Positions 45,565-57,416 of a stretch of 64,000 bases of DNA are shown here, one piece after another. Source of the DNA: Chionoecetes opilio (lineage: Eukaryota > Arthropoda > Malacostraca > Decapoda > Majidae); NCBI GenBank assembly GCA_016584305.1, contig JACEEZ010006454.1, positions 202,001-266,000 of the forward strand, read 5' to 3'. Under the pieces are notes generated by a model. It had not been told where the DNA came from and searched no databases. It worked only from the letters and a program-made list of their open reading frames with translations. A program made the position numbers and the translations under genes. Positions within the stretch are counted from its first letter, which is position 1. Every line of letters begins with the position of its first letter.

Positions 45565-46177
45565 TTAGTGTGACGAAGTTTGAGAGGGGTGGGTTGCCCC
45601 CACCCTCCTTCGTTACAATAGGATAAACCAGAGGACATAGGGTATTCAGAGGGAAGGGTTGATTGATTGATTCAGAGGGAAAGATTGAGGTGGAGGGGCT
45701 TAAGAGTTCGCGGCGGGGGAAATAGTAAACAAGACCATGTATTGTCTTCGATAGAGGACTGTTCGTTGAGGTGCCAAGCACTTAAATTACTTCTTGGTTA
45801 AATGTTCGTCGTAAGAGAGACATATACACCCAAAATAGGTACTCAGTGAATGCTTACATACAAGTAGATATTTCCTGAAGCCTCATTCTGCTTGAACTTG
45901 TGTTTTTTTATGAAAAGACGATTTTTAAAGATTGAGTTTTCAAGTATTCAATTGTTTTGCCAATATTTTCACCAAGTGCAGACAAATAAAATGATAAACT
46001 ACATTTTTTATTAAGAACAGTTTCAGTTGTTGTATTGAAGGGTAATTCTGATATGTCCCAAAGAAGTACAGAGAATTTACGGTAAATGATAGATCATTCA
46101 GCCTCACAGAGCAGAAGATGTGACAGCCTGAGAGACAGGCTTGAGCGTGAGCTTATTAGAAAACTCCCCATAGGCTA

Positions 46178-46220
<43 letters not shown>

Positions 46221-46424
46221 AGTGATCGGATCATCTCATAAGTCGGCTTAAAATGTGCCTCTGGTCGACCCGGTTCCAAAACTGTGCCATATGATGGGGT
46301 TGGGGCACGGGGGGCGGCACCTATCGCGGACACACACTTTCGATCGCTTATATTATTATTATATATATATATATATATATTGGCCCCCCCTTTTCAATTT
46401 TCTGGGTACGCCACTGCCCCCACC

Positions 46425-46690
46425 CATTCACTCACCCATTACCCATCACCCCCAACCCATTACCCATCACCCCACACCCATTACCTATCACCCCCACCCA
46501 TTCACTCACCTATTACCCATCACCCCCAACCCATTCACTCACCCATTACCCATCACCCCCCACCTATTCCCTCACCCCCAACCCATTCCCCCACCCATTA
46601 CCCATCACCCCACACCCATTACTCCCACCCATTCACTCACCCATTACCCATCACCACCCACCCATTTTGACTTCAGCCAAAACAAAATGT
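46425..46690. repeat. CCCATTACCCATCACC satellite (right part)
   Basis: Same short-period repeat as 42715-42828 and 29515-29680. The hAT element is inserted in the middle of it. Confidence 0.9.
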
Positions 46691-46989
46691 GTGTGGGGGG
46701 GAGAGGGTATTGAGATTAGAGACAATTTATTGGAATGACGGGGCTTCGGTATGAAATACTAAAGGAACAAAAGGTGTAATAACAAAAAAATACATCCATC
46801 AATACCACTTCAGTTCATTCTTTTAACTTAATACTACATATATTTGCGTCTTAGGGTATTGAAAAGGCACAACACCGTGCACAGTAATGATATAAGCATT
46901 GTGACACTTGACGGATTGCACCATCCGCATAGCGGCGCCACCTGTTCAAAATCCAAAATGGCGCGGCCCGAGTGACACCTCTCTGGACC

Positions 46990-47663
46990 TGCTGCTGGAT
47001 GCTAAAAGGGCACCTGACCTACTCAGGGGCTAGATTCAGAAAGATGCATGTATTTAAGTGCTCACACCTCTCAAATTAATAACCCGTAAGTCCTCAACTT
47101 TTTTTATTTGGAAGCTTGAGAGCCATCCCTATTTATATTGTATGTGTAGCACGTCTAGATATCACAGGTAAAAAGAAATATGGCCGACGAAATTATTCCT
47201 CAACGGTGATTGCCCAGCTGAGAAATGTAAGCAAAGACGTTGATTGGCTCTTGAGACGTTGGGAGTCTTGGTCTCGGCCTGAGTCGAAGTTGTGAGTTGC
47301 CATCACATATTATCAAAACTAATTTTGACTTTTTTATTCCTTCACCAAAGTTGGATCAATAACTTTTTTGAAAACCCCGTATTTTTTAAATGACTGCATA
47401 ATGTTTCCCAGATTTTTAAGGCCTTCGTTAAAAACTTCGTAAAAATTGGCAAAAAAAAGACTAACTGCCACCTGTTTACCTTCTGCATTTCAACAATTTC
47501 ACTTAATCTCTGTCTTTTACAGTTTTTGTGATATTTCAAGCTATACCTGATTTTTCTGTGTCATTTTCTTACCTTATCAAGCGTTTTTTTTCTTTTTCTG
47601 CCCAATGGCTCAGTGGATATATCCGTTATGGGTAAATTGTGTATTATTTTATTAAATGTTATT

Positions 47664-47736
<73 letters not shown>

Positions 47737-48240
47737 TAAATATTTTTTTTTTTATTAAATCTATGTATTGAAATTCAATTATTTTAATTTGAAGTTCAGT
47801 TATTTTAATTTGAAGTTGTTATTTTAATTTAAACTTCAGTCGTTTTAATTTAAACTTCAGTTATTTTCATTTAAACTTCAGTTGTTTTAATATAAACCAG
47901 TTGTTTTATTTTAACTTCAGTTGTTTTCATTTAAACTTCAGTTGTTTTAATTCGAGATTCTCGTTTTTATTTGAAGTTCAGTTGTTTTAATTTGAGAGTG
48001 GAAAGGTGTAGAATCGTGAGTCTGACAGTGCCGTCACTCCACTGGTCTCGGACAGTGTCTCGTATATTTGCTCAGACTGCGTTTCAAACACTTTGCTGGT
48101 TTGTCTGCAGACAGAGGCAGTGAGTCCGTCACCAAACAAATTTCTCGACTTGTGTCTGCATACACTGTATGCTCGTGTGGACGTGGCTTAAGGCATTAGA
48201 AGTGGTAAGAAGGGTAATGCTGTATTGCATTATATTACTC
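46990..48240. other. AT-rich intergenic DNA with (TA)n and a 21-bp repeat
   Basis: (TA)n at about 47666-47733. A degenerate repeat TTCAGTTGTTTTAATTTAAAC occurs about nine times at 47770-47995. No gene signal is seen. Confidence 0.7.
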
Positions 48241-48291
48241 ATAAAAAAATCCATTATATTGTTATGAACGCAGCCAGTGCCTTCTTCAGGG

Positions 48292-48470
48292 TGACGTCAT
48301 TCGCGCCAAAGTCTCCTATTGGCCGCGGCACGGTGCCCCTTTGAACGCTAACGGCTGTGAATGGTAGCGGCACTATGCACCTTCCCGCCAAGCACTGTCA
48401 TTGGTAGCGGCAGCATGCTACCTAGGAATGCAGCCAAGGGATTGGCTGGCTGGCTTGTGGCGCCAAAATA
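48292..48470. promoter_or_regulatory. CpG-rich promoter-like block with CRE, E2F, CCAAT, CHR and MYB motifs
   Basis: TGACGTCA at 48292; E2F-like sites at about 48300 (TCGCGCCAAA), 48381 (CTTCCCGCCA) and 48457 (GGCGCCAAAA); inverted CCAAT (ATTGG) at 48318, 48400 and 48441; TTTGAA (CHR-like) at 48340; TAACGG (MYB-like) at 48349. This combination is known from cell-cycle promoters bound by E2F/NF-Y/MuvB complexes. The direction of transcription is not certain. Confidence 0.45.
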
Positions 48471-48950
48471 CGGCAAGGAGACAGAGGCCGGGTAGCGAGA
48501 CGCCGCGGCAGTTGAGCCAGGAGCAGCATTGGGAGAGGAACTCCGGCAGGAGCTGCCCAGAGGCGGACGCCGGCGCCAGGAAGCAGGGAAGGGCTGTGGT
48601 TGTTTTCACAGGCGGGCCAAGGGTAGAGGAAGTCCCTGTGGCTAACGGCACCTTGGTGAAAAGTGGCAGCCGGCTGTGTTCCTGTGCGTGCGCGGGCCGT
48701 GACCGTGGGCGTGAGAAAGTGCCGCCTTTCCACCGCCCGGTGGCTGTAGTAACAAAAGGACTGTGGTAGTGTTGTGTCTCCCTACGACGGTTTGCAAGTG
48801 ACCGGGGGTGGTGGAGTGTTCTGTGGTGTCTGGGCTTTGTAGGAGTTTACCGTGAGTACAGGAATGAAGGAAGTGGAGGTGTTTCTATTTCCCTGGGTGT
48901 TTGGCATGGTGTGTTGAGTGAGTGGTTCCCTCAGAGCGCGGGTAAGTGGC
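48401..48950 (+). other. GC-rich putative first exon downstream of the promoter-like block
   Basis: CpG-rich, non-repetitive, with plus-strand donor-like sites TTTACC|GTGAGTAC (48850) and GCGCGG|GTAAGTGG (48941). The frame 48401-48769 (122 codons, Arg/Gly rich) has no recognisable domain. No downstream plus-strand exon was found. Confidence 0.3.
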
Positions 48951-48959
48951 GTAAACCGC

Positions 48960-51444
48960 TTCAGGTAACACAACACTCTCCCCTCCTGCACAGACGCCGA
49001 ACCTGTCGGTAAGGTTGTTACGACGTGGTGGCAGGTAAAGTTCGTAACAATATGTACCTACGATAAATGAATAAAAACTGGGTATGTATTTCGGTTAGAC
49101 TATTAAATAGGTCGAAAACAATGAGCTTTATATAAACAAATAAATGTATAGTACATGTATAGTAAAAATACAGGAGGCAAAGACCTTTCTTTTGAGCTAT
49201 AGTGAAATCCATTTGCGATGCAAGTTGTGGAGAAAATTACAAGTATATTTTTTTTTACAAAACAATAGTTTTTTCATAAGCTTATTTACCGTGTAACTAA
49301 TGATCCCAGACCTAGAGGATAAATACACAGCAGCAAACATGTGAAGCTAGATGAGTTCTGCGAGTAACAATAATCAACATACCATTAAAGACTGCTGGAG
49401 GACAAAAACAATCCAATAAGTGCAGTGTTGAGGTTGTGCGTCCCGCCCCGCCACCCTGCCCTGCCCGCCGCCGCCTCACTGCTACGCTGCATGTGCACAA
49501 GCCTCTAAGCCCCTTGCAAAACCCAACGTGATATAAAATCATTCTTGAATATACACCATGTTGATTTTATACATATTCTTAAATAAAAGTAAATCCTAAA
49601 TAATTATTTCACATTTTTGAGTCTAAAGCATTGGCACAGATGATGTCTTTTTTGCAAATAGGAATGACTTTTCTGGAATGACTGTGTGCCTCAAGCAGTA
49701 GTGTTCCCCAACCAGCCTTTGATCGAGAACAGTTCATGCATGCTAGTCTTCTTCCAATCGTTTTCACTCAAGGTTCTATGTGACAGACAATTACAGAGCA
49801 TCATTGTTATATATTTGTGTAGAAATAACATTTGACATATCACTGACAATATTTATAAAAGCTAATCAAAAGTCTCACACCAACTTCAGAAATGAACAAT
49901 ACTTTTTGCAGCACATTGGTCCAATCCACTGCGCCTTGTTTTCACCCAAAGTGGAGGCATTTTGGAACACATAAGATTGCAAAACAGTTCATAAAAAGAA
50001 AGGTAGGCTATGTAGAATGCATTGAACATACAAGTACTCATAAATAAACCTGGAATTACATGAATAATTGTACCAAACTTCCAAGATCCACGGGGAAGAG
50101 AGCGTTTCTCACCACTGCAGGAAAATGACGAGAAGGTTTGAGCACAAGGACTGGTGAGCCGCTTTGTGCAGTCAAGGGATGAGTAACAAGGTAATGCTGC
50201 CCCGCCAACCATCTCCGGGATCTTCTACTTGACTCTCATAACAACACATCTTATTGCATCTCCTCCAAATGGACTCCTGGACTGACAGTATTAAAAACAT
50301 TAAAAATATTCAAAACTGACCATTGGAAACAAATGCACACTGCTATAACAAAATAGTGACTCCTCGTCTCCTGCACTTGCCGTTATGTTGACTGAGCCGA
50401 GAGAAGGGCCACAACCTAGGAAGGGAGGCAGGGGTGGGGGGTGGGGGGGGGAGATCAAGCTGTTTGCGGCAGGCCAGACACAGTCACACACACATGGACA
50501 TACCTGGTGAGTCTTTGGTAAAAATATTAAGTACAAAAGGCATGAGAATCAAATAGTGTTTATATCTATATTGTGCTCAAAGCAGCACACTTTCAAATAG
50601 GTTGAGGTATCACAATTTTCTTACAAACACAAAACCATTTAAGAGTGTTGGTAAATATACTGATCCTTAGAATTGTAGCCTCATCTGGAACATGTATAGT
50701 TTAAATGAGCTAATATCTGCTCCTTGTTTTGTGCCAATAGGCTACACAGACCCCTTGCTGAGGAGGCACGAGGCAAGGTCAGCACACGCCGGGGTCACCG
50801 CCACGCAGCAGGTCACACAAGACTGTTTACTCTACACGGGCAGGTCAGGTCACACAGAAACTCTCAATTTACTGCCTTTGCTTCGTAACACAGGCAACTG
50901 GATTTGTTTTTCTAATAATTCACTTTTACAGAGAAAAAGAAAAGTTAGTAATGCTCAAACGTTATCACATTTCCATTGTTTTTCAGTTTTAACTTGAGTT
51001 CAGTTCCGTGTTGAGCCTTCAGACATGCAGATGTACACACTGGGATTCAAATGACCACAATAGAAAAAGATAAAACAATAACAAACAATATGTCTACATT
51101 CATGTCTTTCATTGCCAGATTGTTGTTGTCATAATGTACAGGACAATCAAGTCGCTGGAGCCCTGGATACTTCTGTTGATTGTATTCATTTGTATTTGTC
51201 TGAGAATAGAAACAAGCCAAAAATATATCTATAATTACATAATAACATCTTGAACACGATTCCCGTGCTGTAATACTTTTTTGTTAAAGGCAAACCTAAT
51301 CTACAACCCATTTCGTATCATTAATAATCCATTTTTGTTACTTTTTACATTATGTACATACTATGTGGTGAGAAGAAACACATAAAAGTCTTTGATCATT
51401 AGCGTCACACATACAGGTAGACACAAACACAGACAGATGATCGG

Positions 51445-51480
<36 letters not shown>

Positions 51481-52969
51481 CACATACACACACAGCGAAC
51501 ACACACACACACACACACTTGCCAAATATTCTTGAGGGAAAAGAAAAAGAAGGAAAAGAATCACTTAAACTAGTAATGTCCTTAACTGAAAAAGGAAGTA
51601 CACAACGACTAGCATAAACAAGATAGTGATTGTATCTGTCTTTTTCCCATAGTTTACCAGTATTGATTAGATCAGCCTTGCCGCCACACACCCAGCAGCA
51701 GAGCAACACACGGTTCCCTCACCACAACACACACCATTGCAAGACGCACACCATTGCAAAGACGTCAGCTCCAAATGGTGGTGAAACTTCTTTTTTTCTG
51801 ATTTCTTGTGATGTTCATGTCTTCATTTATACTCACTCGGTCTTTCTGAATGTATAAATATCAGTAGAAATGTTTGGCTACTCCAGACTACTGTGGGTCA
51901 GCTCGAAGTGTCTGCAGAGCCTTCAAGACATGCACACACTCCAAACTTAGAGACCCATTTCTCCATCACACACTAAGTAAGAACAATCAACAAATAGTTA
52001 GCACCAGAAGAATGCATTAAATTAAGCTACAAATTGTATATGCAAAATTTTACACAAAACTTAATGTGCTTAATTAAACCAAGCATACTGTAAAATATCA
52101 TTAGGTTGAAGGCAGTGTTGAAATTAAATAAATTGGTAGATAATTCTAAAACAATCTCAGATAAAAACAAAGCTATAAATATGAATTGAGACGATAAAAG
52201 AAATACTTTTAAAAACACTCATAGCCAACTCAAACGAGGTAATGTAGAGATTCTGTCATCAGGGTTCATCACAGTCATCCCTAAAACCACTTGCTTACTA
52301 AAAAAAGGGAAAAAATATGAACACAGAAATAATTAGAGCCAAATTCTTGGCACAACATTTTTGGCCGGGGACTTGAGCCCCTGCCTGGGGAGGACAAAGG
52401 AGGGTCCCAGCCTGCATGTTAAGCTCTTGAGCAAGGGAGCGAGTGGCCGCGAGGAGCCGAGCGTTGCCGAGGCGGCCCCGGGGCACCCTGCTCAACACCG
52501 ACGCACTCACTCTGACTCTTATCCTATGGGGAGATTATACTGATGAACCTCTTAACAAACACCTATAATAGATTCTAGGTAACATGGTGGGAAACAAAAA
52601 GCTGACTTATTACAGAAAAATAAGCCTATCTTGTGGGCTATCTAAAGAACATTTGCATTCTGCATCTAGCAATAAATATAACTCACACTCCTGGAGGTAA
52701 TTAATTACACTCCAGTACAGAGTATAATAAACATTTCTTTTATACATAGCAAGGTAGATAAATGCAAAACCTGGCAAATACTGCATTGTCACATTGCAAA
52801 TGATCTTTCAACAGCATGATTTTACCCTGGCACTTGCCTTCCCTCCCTGAAGAATTGAAAATCTATTAAAATTTTCCTAAAAGCTAATCAGAAAATAAAA
52901 TACAAAATATAACACAGCACAATTGTTGTCAGATCACATTTCTTTTTGCTTTGAGAGCCACTCCGCACC
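48960..52969 (-). other. Region downstream of the myosin stop: possible 3' UTR, no gene recognised
   Basis: Mostly unique AT-rich sequence with (CA)n tracts at 51447-51520, a G-run block at 50418-50452, and a CpG-rich island at 52350-52510 whose minus strand reads RVPRGRLGNARLLAATRSL (unrecognised). I found no clear AATAAA on the minus strand near the stop. Confidence 0.4.
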
Positions 52970-53182
52970 CTACTGGGTGACGACCTCCTCGGCGAGTGTG
53001 GGCGGCGGCCGGGCCGTGAGGCTCGGGGGCCGGGAGCGGCGGGGGTCGGGGGGCTGGGCTCCCTCCTGGGGGGTCGGGGCAGCCATCAGGCCTGAGGGAG
53101 GCTCACCAGACACTGTGGTGCCCCCACAGGCTTCCCTTAACACCTCGGCATAATCTTTTATCAAAGTTGCAATCATGAAGGC
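52970..53182 (-). CDS. Myosin terminal exon: end of F3 plus Pro-rich C-terminus
   Basis: 71 codons including TAG at 52970-52972. [20 protein letters not shown] is the last F3 helix; the rest is a Pro/Arg-rich tail ending EEVVTQ. The tail is GC-rich, unlike its AT-rich flank. It does not end in a class I PDZ ligand. Confidence 0.9.
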   Translation of the reverse strand, partial: AFMIATLIKDYAEVLREACGGTTVSGEPPSGLMAAPTPQEGAQPPDPRRSRPPSLTARPPPTLAEEVVTQ

Positions 53183-56100
53183 CTGAAACAGAGAAAGGGA
53201 AATTATTTCAAAATGATCATTACCATCTTTCTTTCTCCACACTACAGAAGGCCCATTGTTTACAGAGTTAATTTTTTATCAATTTATCAATCACTCTCAT
53301 ATCCAATAGCTTTGCACACCTCCTTACAGACGACATAACACCGTGCCACTGTTGACACACCCGGCCACTTCACCTGAGTAGTGTTGAGGATGATCTTGCT
53401 CTGTTTGCGCGTTGAGCCGGTGATGATCATGAGGGAGGTGATGGAGGCGGAGTAGTTGAGGATGTAGTCGTACTCGTAGGTGCAGAGAACGTTGCGGGAC
53501 CGGTGCTCCAGCAGGTGGACGCCGCTCTCGTCAATGGCCAGCCACAGCACCTTGGGCCAGTTGGAGGTGAAGGATTGCTGGAAAGAAACAAGTGACCAGT
53601 CTGTGAGGTGAAGGAATAGATGCATGGGGAAAAAGAATGACAAAGATATTATTCTGGAACCTTACTTTTGCATGAAATAAAAAAAAAAAGAGAAGGTAAA
53701 CCACAATTTAAGACTGCTTGACATGGAGAGGATGATCTGGATCATGGAATAACTCAAAGGTCTTTACTAACATCATCATAACAACACAAGCCATGCATTA
53801 CAACCACCAGTCTTTATAGGGACTGGCATTTAAGCGGACTTTTGGTACCTCGTTTTTTTTGCCCTTGACCAGTCCTTTTAGATGTAAAAAAAAGAAAAAA
53901 AAAGAAAAAAAGTGAGGCATGAGAAAACTTACGGTGACATCAAAGATGGTGGCTCGGTGGAGTGGCCAGGACTTGATGAGGTTGAGGAAGGCTTGCTTAG
54001 CCTCCTGTGAGTCCATGTTGAAGAGGCTCTGGTGGTGCATGGCCACAGCCTCGTGAGTCACGCTGCTGAGGAGCCGCGGCGAGAGGGTGTGCGCTATCAC
54101 CTCCCCATAATCCATGTTTGCCCCGGTGAAGTTCCCAAGCTCTATCTGGGCTCTCAGTGCACAAAGCATGACCTGCAGGGTGTTAAATAGAAAGACGTCA
54201 CACAAATAAGCCTCGAGTGATCTACAGGCACTCCTTTACCTACATAATGATTGTACAAATGACTGACTCCAGGGATCACTCACCGCCTCCACTTGCTTGA
54301 CGGGGAACTTGTCGGCCCTGAGAGTGTACAGAACCTGGAAGTAGAGCAACTCCTTCTCCACGTTGTCAGTCAGGTCCATCCAAGACTCCAGCAGCAAGTG
54401 TTTCTGGCGGTAGGAAGGACACCACACTATTAGTCTTCCTATCAAGTAACAATATATTATCTTAGAGGCAATCTCACCCTATGTAAAATTGAATACAATG
54501 ATCAATCACCAATTAATCTTATGTCACACACAGAGATGCTAAGCTATTGGTGTTTCTAGCCGTGGTGCTGACCTTGAACAGGAAGATGTGGTGGTGTTGG
54601 TGTAGGGAGGCGGCGGAGGACTGGCGGTAGCGCTCCCACCGAGACATCACGTCGGCCAGCACTTCCTCCATCAGGATGCAGCGCTCGGTGGTCCCCAACA
54701 TCTCGTAGATAGCGTAACCTGCAGCCAAAAATGCCGTATGCTCAATGTTGCTCTTTGTGTAGGTACAATATGCGCCTGTAACCACTCTTAACCCCTTGAG
54801 ACCCAGAACGTAATTTCCATTGTAATTTGGGTGCCATTAGACAATTTTTAATTAATATAAGCAATATTTTATAGATATGACCTGTTTAGTATCCTTGTCC
54901 ACTCACTAACTTGGTATATTCTGTTACTTTTCGTGATATTATGACTCAAAAACATTAAAAAAATTATACAAAGGAAAGATCTGGGCGTGAAGGGTTAAAG
55001 AATGTATTTTACCTTGTTTGAAGCATGCGATTCACTGCTTTTGAAGGAATAAAATACTGACTCCAAAGTAAGGATAACCTCATGCATATAGTTGTAGTGA
55101 AAATTAACTCTTAGCAAACAATAACAATACAGAAAACGTACAAGCCATTTGAAATTACTAGAAACAAATCTTTTAAAACTGAATCTGGTTGAGCCTATGT
55201 CATAACCCATGCCTTCCCCTACACAACAACAGTCTTCATTATTACCTCAACCTCTCTCAATTATCTCTCAACCTCCAGAAACCTTCAGTATTAAATCCTT
55301 CAGGCAACATTTTGAAAGCCTTGGGTTATGAGTACAAGGGTTCCCATGTGTGTTACCTCTGGCAGTGTTTTTCAGGCCAATCTTGTGTCTGATGAGCTCC
55401 ACCACGTCGCCCGCCGTGGCCGACGCGTCAAACTCCAGGGAGTGGAATTGGCCGTCCATGAAGTGGAAGCGCGCGTAGATGGGCCGCCTGTTGATGGTGC
55501 AGAGGATCTCCTGCTTGGAGGGCGTCCACTGCCGCCGCCGGTTGTTGAGCGCCTTCAGCAGACACTGACAAACGAAACTTTTCTATAGATATATAAATGG
55601 AAAAATGAAAAACAAGGAAGCAGTAGATAAGCCGAAGGTAGAAGGCATAGTGTAGGAAGATGCATTACAACAGACTGAGGTGATGAATAAGTGCTTACAG
55701 ACTGTATTTACAAGAGAAAGTGAATTTAAAAAGAAAAATATAATAGCAAAAGAAAATATAATTGAAGACATAAAAGTAGACGTAATAGAAGTAAAAAGGC
55801 TAATGGAAAGTCAAGATGTGAGAAAAGCCCCGGGTCCAGATGGAGTGTCCAACTGGATTATGAAAGAGTGCAGTAACCAACTAGCAGGAAAGTTACATAG
55901 TGTAATTGAGAGTTCACTCAAGAAGAGAAGAGTCCCGCTTGATTGGAAAAGAGCAAATATTGTGCCAATTCACAAAGGAGGAGACAAAGAAGAACCACTA
56001 AATTACAGGCCAGTATCATTAACAAGTGTAGTGGCAAAAATGTGTGAAAAAATTGTGAAGGACAGATGGTTGAAATATTTGGAAGAGACAAACACACTCG

Positions 56101-57367
56101 CAGGTGGCCAGTTTGGATTTAGAGGAGGAATGTCATGTACAATGAATTTATTAAGCTTTTACTCGAGAGTGATCGATGTGACACATGAAAGAGAGGGGTG
56201 GGTCGATTGCATATACTTGGACCTAAAAAAGGCATTTGACAAGGTACCTCACAAGAGACTGCTCTGGAAGCTAGAACATGTAGGAGGATTGAAGGGTGGT
56301 TTGCTGAAGTGGATGGAAGACTTTTTGAGCAACAGAGAGATGAGAACAGTAATAAAAGATCAGAAGTCAGAATGGTGCAGTGTGATAAGTGGAGTTCCTC
56401 AAGGATCAGTATTGGCCCCAGTGATGTTCTTGGTCTATGTAAATGATATGACAGAGGGAGTGAACAGTTATATGAGTTTATTCGCTGATGATGCTAAATT
56501 ACTAAGAAAAGTAGAAAGTAAAGAGGACTGTGAGGATTTACAAAAGGATATAGATAAGATTTTCAGATGGAGTCAACTATGGGAAATGGAGTTTAATGCT
56601 AAAAAGTGTAAAGTGATGGAAGTGGGCAGTAGCAAAAAGATACAGAGAGGAAAGTATCGATGGGAAATGAATGGATAATCAAAACAAAGGTCGAAAAAGA
56701 TCTGGAAGTGTGGATTACGGATAATTTGTCACCTGAGAAGCATATAAACAAGATCACAGGAGATACATATCAGTTGCTGAGGAAAATAAGAATGGCATTC
56801 AAATATCTGGATGAAGAGATGATTAAGAAATTGATAACATTTCTGATTCGACCAAGGTTGGAATATGCGGCAGTGATTTGGTCACCACATAAAAAGAAGG
56901 ATATAAGGAAGATTGAGAGAATACAAAGAGCAGCCACAAAAATGGCTCCAAGCCTGAGAGATTTACCATATGAGGAAAGACTTTCAAGACTAAAACTCCC
57001 AACACTTGAGAAAAGAAGAGAAAGGGGAGATTTTATAGCAGTGTATAGAACATCAATGGGTCTGGAAAAAATTGATAGAGAAGATCTATTTGTGTGGGAC
57101 GATAGAAGTGCAAGAGGTCATGAGAAGAAATACAGCTTCCCGTATAGAAGCATAGAAGCCTGGAACAACCTTGATGCAAAAGTGATTAATGCAAGAAGTA
57201 TTCAGGACTTCAAAGGCAAGCTGGATAATAGTAGATTTGGAGACGGGATAGTACGAGCATAACTATTTTCCTGTATGTATGTTACAACTAGGTAATACAA
57301 CTAGGTAAATACAGACACCACAACACCCTTACTCTCAAGCACCATCACGGGATCACATTATTATAAC

Positions 57368-57416
<49 letters not shown>

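Larger units (their letters stand above)
43966..46169. mobile_element. Long-TIR element B inside the hAT element
   Basis: Arms of about 375 bp (43966-44340 and 45795-46169), nearly identical inverted copies apart from the outer 60 bp. Ends GGGGAGTTTTC/GAAAACTCCCC with AT on each side; the uninterrupted paralogue at about 29737 has a single AT. The plus-strand frame 44347-44805 is GC-rich but unrecognised. Confidence 0.8.
42829..46416. mobile_element. hAT-type element with perfect 8-bp target duplication, carrying nested insertions
   Basis: Ends CAGTGGCGTACC ... GGTACGCCACTG are classic hAT termini. The 8 bp before (42821-42828) and after (46417-46424) are both CCCCCACC. Subterminal sequence is G/C-tract rich. 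The interior contains (TA)n (42905-42975) and sequence shared with 29.68-29.96 kb, broken by two other elements. No hAT transposase remains. Confidence 0.75.
42405..46983. mobile_element. Outermost inverted-repeat pair of a transposon nest
   Basis: GAGAGGTGTCACTCGGG with GCGCCATTTTG nearby occurs at 42405-42447 and, inverted, at 46955-46983. Together they bracket a CCCATTACCC-type satellite and the hAT element. They could be the ends of one large element or two opposed copies of a short repeat. Confidence 0.45.

Noticed and set aside
48401..48769. 122-codon GC-rich ORF as a real protein
   Set aside because: Arg/Gly-rich composition expected from a CpG-rich leader; no domain or confirmed splice partner. 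Kept only as a putative first exon.
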